Below are positions 63,331 through 64,000 of a stretch of 64,000 nt of DNA, one piece after another; within the stretch, counting starts at the first letter, position 1, and each line of letters begins with the position of its first letter. A program made the translations under genes and the position numbers. The notes beneath the pieces were generated by a model, which was not told where the DNA came from, made no database searches, and saw only the letters and a list, made by a program, of their open reading frames with translations. Source of the stretch: Porphyrobacter sp. HT-58-2 (GTDB lineage: Bacteria; Pseudomonadota; Alphaproteobacteria; Sphingomonadales; Sphingomonadaceae); NCBI RefSeq assembly GCF_002952215.1, contig NZ_CP022600.1:1054001-1118000 (forward strand). Reading direction: 5' to 3'.

Positions 63331-64000
63331 CAGAAACGAGCGCCCAGTGTCACGCCGAAGGTGCGCGGATCGGGGAAGTAGCCCAGCAGGATGCCGCCGA
63401 AGCCCGGGCCGAAGTCGATGAAGTTCGACGGCGCGTCTTCCTTGGTCAGGTTGCGCACGAACACCGAGAGATCGGCCTCGATCCCGCCGAGCGGGAATTC
63501 CGCCAGCGTGGCCCGCAAATTGACGATCGTGCGCCCGGGCGATTGGCTCGATCCCGCGACCTGATCCGAGGCCGTCGGCCCGGTCAGGGCATAGGGGAAG
63601 GTGAAGTATTTCGAGGAATAGTTGAGGTCGGCATAGATGTTGAACCGTCCCCAGTCGCCTTCTGCCACTTTCCAGTCGGTACCGATCGAGGCGGTGGTGC
63701 GCGGCGCATGCGGGAAGGCGCGATTGTTCGACACGTCCACCCCGCCGTCGATGAAGCGCTTGTATTCCGGATCGAGCAGCGCCAGCGAGGCGTTGATCGT
63801 CAGGGCATCGACGGGGCGCAGCACGGTTTCGATCTCAAGCCCCTGAATACGCGCGGCAGCGGCGTTCTGGATCACCGACGCGGCCCCGGTGGTGGCGGTG
63901 AAGACCGACAGCTGCATATCCGTGCTGTCGTTGCGGAAGGCCGCAAGGTTGATGATCAGCCGGTCATCGAGGAAGCGGCTCTTGATGCCGAATTCGTAGC
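63330..64000 (-). CDS. TonB-dependent receptor, C-terminal part (5' end outside window)
   Basis: The frame is open to the window end, giving 222 visible codons of a barrel C-terminus. They include YEFGIKSRF, FVRNLTKEDAPSNFIDFGPGF, and a terminal TFGVTLGARF with the final Phe. The neighbouring SnoaL and SDR genes, which may act on steroids, make uptake of a steroid or bile salt a reasonable guess. Only the barrel end is visible, so substrate cannot be judged. Confidence 0.88.
   Translation of the reverse strand, partial: YEFGIKSRFLDDRLIINLAAFRNDSTDMQLSVFTATTGAASVIQNAAAARIQGLEIETVLRPVDALTINASLALLDPEYKRFIDGGVDVSNNRAFPHAPRTTASIGTDWKVAEGDWGRFNIYADLNYSSKYFTFPYALTGPTASDQVAGSSQSPGRTIVNLRATLAEFPLGGIEADLSVFVRNLTKEDAPSNFIDFGPGFGGILLGYFPDPRTFGVTLGARF

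Overview
This 64 kb window is GC-rich, densely coded and without introns or mobile elements. It looks like a chromosomal segment of an alphaproteobacterium of the order Sphingomonadales (Erythrobacter/Porphyrobacter/Novosphingobium-like). The evidence is the gene style (three TonB-dependent receptors, a two-piece MetH, very tight ATGA-coupled operons), a bciA-type 8-vinyl-reductase (a bacteriochlorophyll gene, suggesting an aerobic anoxygenic phototroph), and palindromic intergenic repeats that I associate with sphingomonads. The genus assignment is inference.

Layout. 1-4.1 kb: end of a TonB-dependent receptor, an N-acyl-D-amino-acid deacylase-like amidohydrolase, and bciA. 4.1-11.9 kb: a galactoside utilisation locus (GH42 beta-galactosidase, GH36 alpha-galactosidase, divergent Na+/sugar symporter, galT, galK). 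12-17.7 kb: a methionine-cycle operon (ArsR-methyltransferase fusion regulator behind an AT-rich palindrome, metF, metH in two genes). 17.7-19.9 kb: a serine hydrolase and a TauE-type permease. 20-24.7 kb: glycine cleavage operon gcvT-gcvH-gcvPA-gcvPB behind a tandem glycine riboswitch. 24.8-30.3 kb: flippase, a frameshifted mmsA, an SMP-30 lactonase and an M24 peptidase.

30.3-38.8 kb: an IclR-linked module. A citryl-CoA-lyase-like enzyme lies divergent to a class III CoA-transferase and iclR, followed by a TonB receptor, WrbA, a VOC protein, an alpha/beta hydrolase and a MetE-like protein. The divergent promoter and the receptor promoter carry the same tandem operator, two TTCG-N5-CGAA palindromes 19 bp apart. 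The substrate is not obvious, and this is the best candidate for an undescribed catabolic system.

39-64 kb, after a tRNA-Gly: a steroid-nucleus degradation cluster. A 17-gene leftward unit carries fadD3, ketosteroid isomerase, ipdF, paired acyl-CoA dehydrogenases, fadA6, echA20, ipdC, ipdAB and hsaC. A divergent 8-gene rightward unit carries hsaA-D-B-E-G-F, a ketosteroid-dehydrogenase-like flavoprotein and a SnoaL protein. Together they cover the 9,10-seco pathway from the phenolic A-ring through HIP-CoA to central metabolites. KshAB and a KstR-type regulator are not in the window. ipdC carries a frameshift in a GC repeat and its C-terminal tail is encoded by a palindromic repeat. A last leftward unit (TonB receptor, SnoaL, SDR) converges on the cluster.
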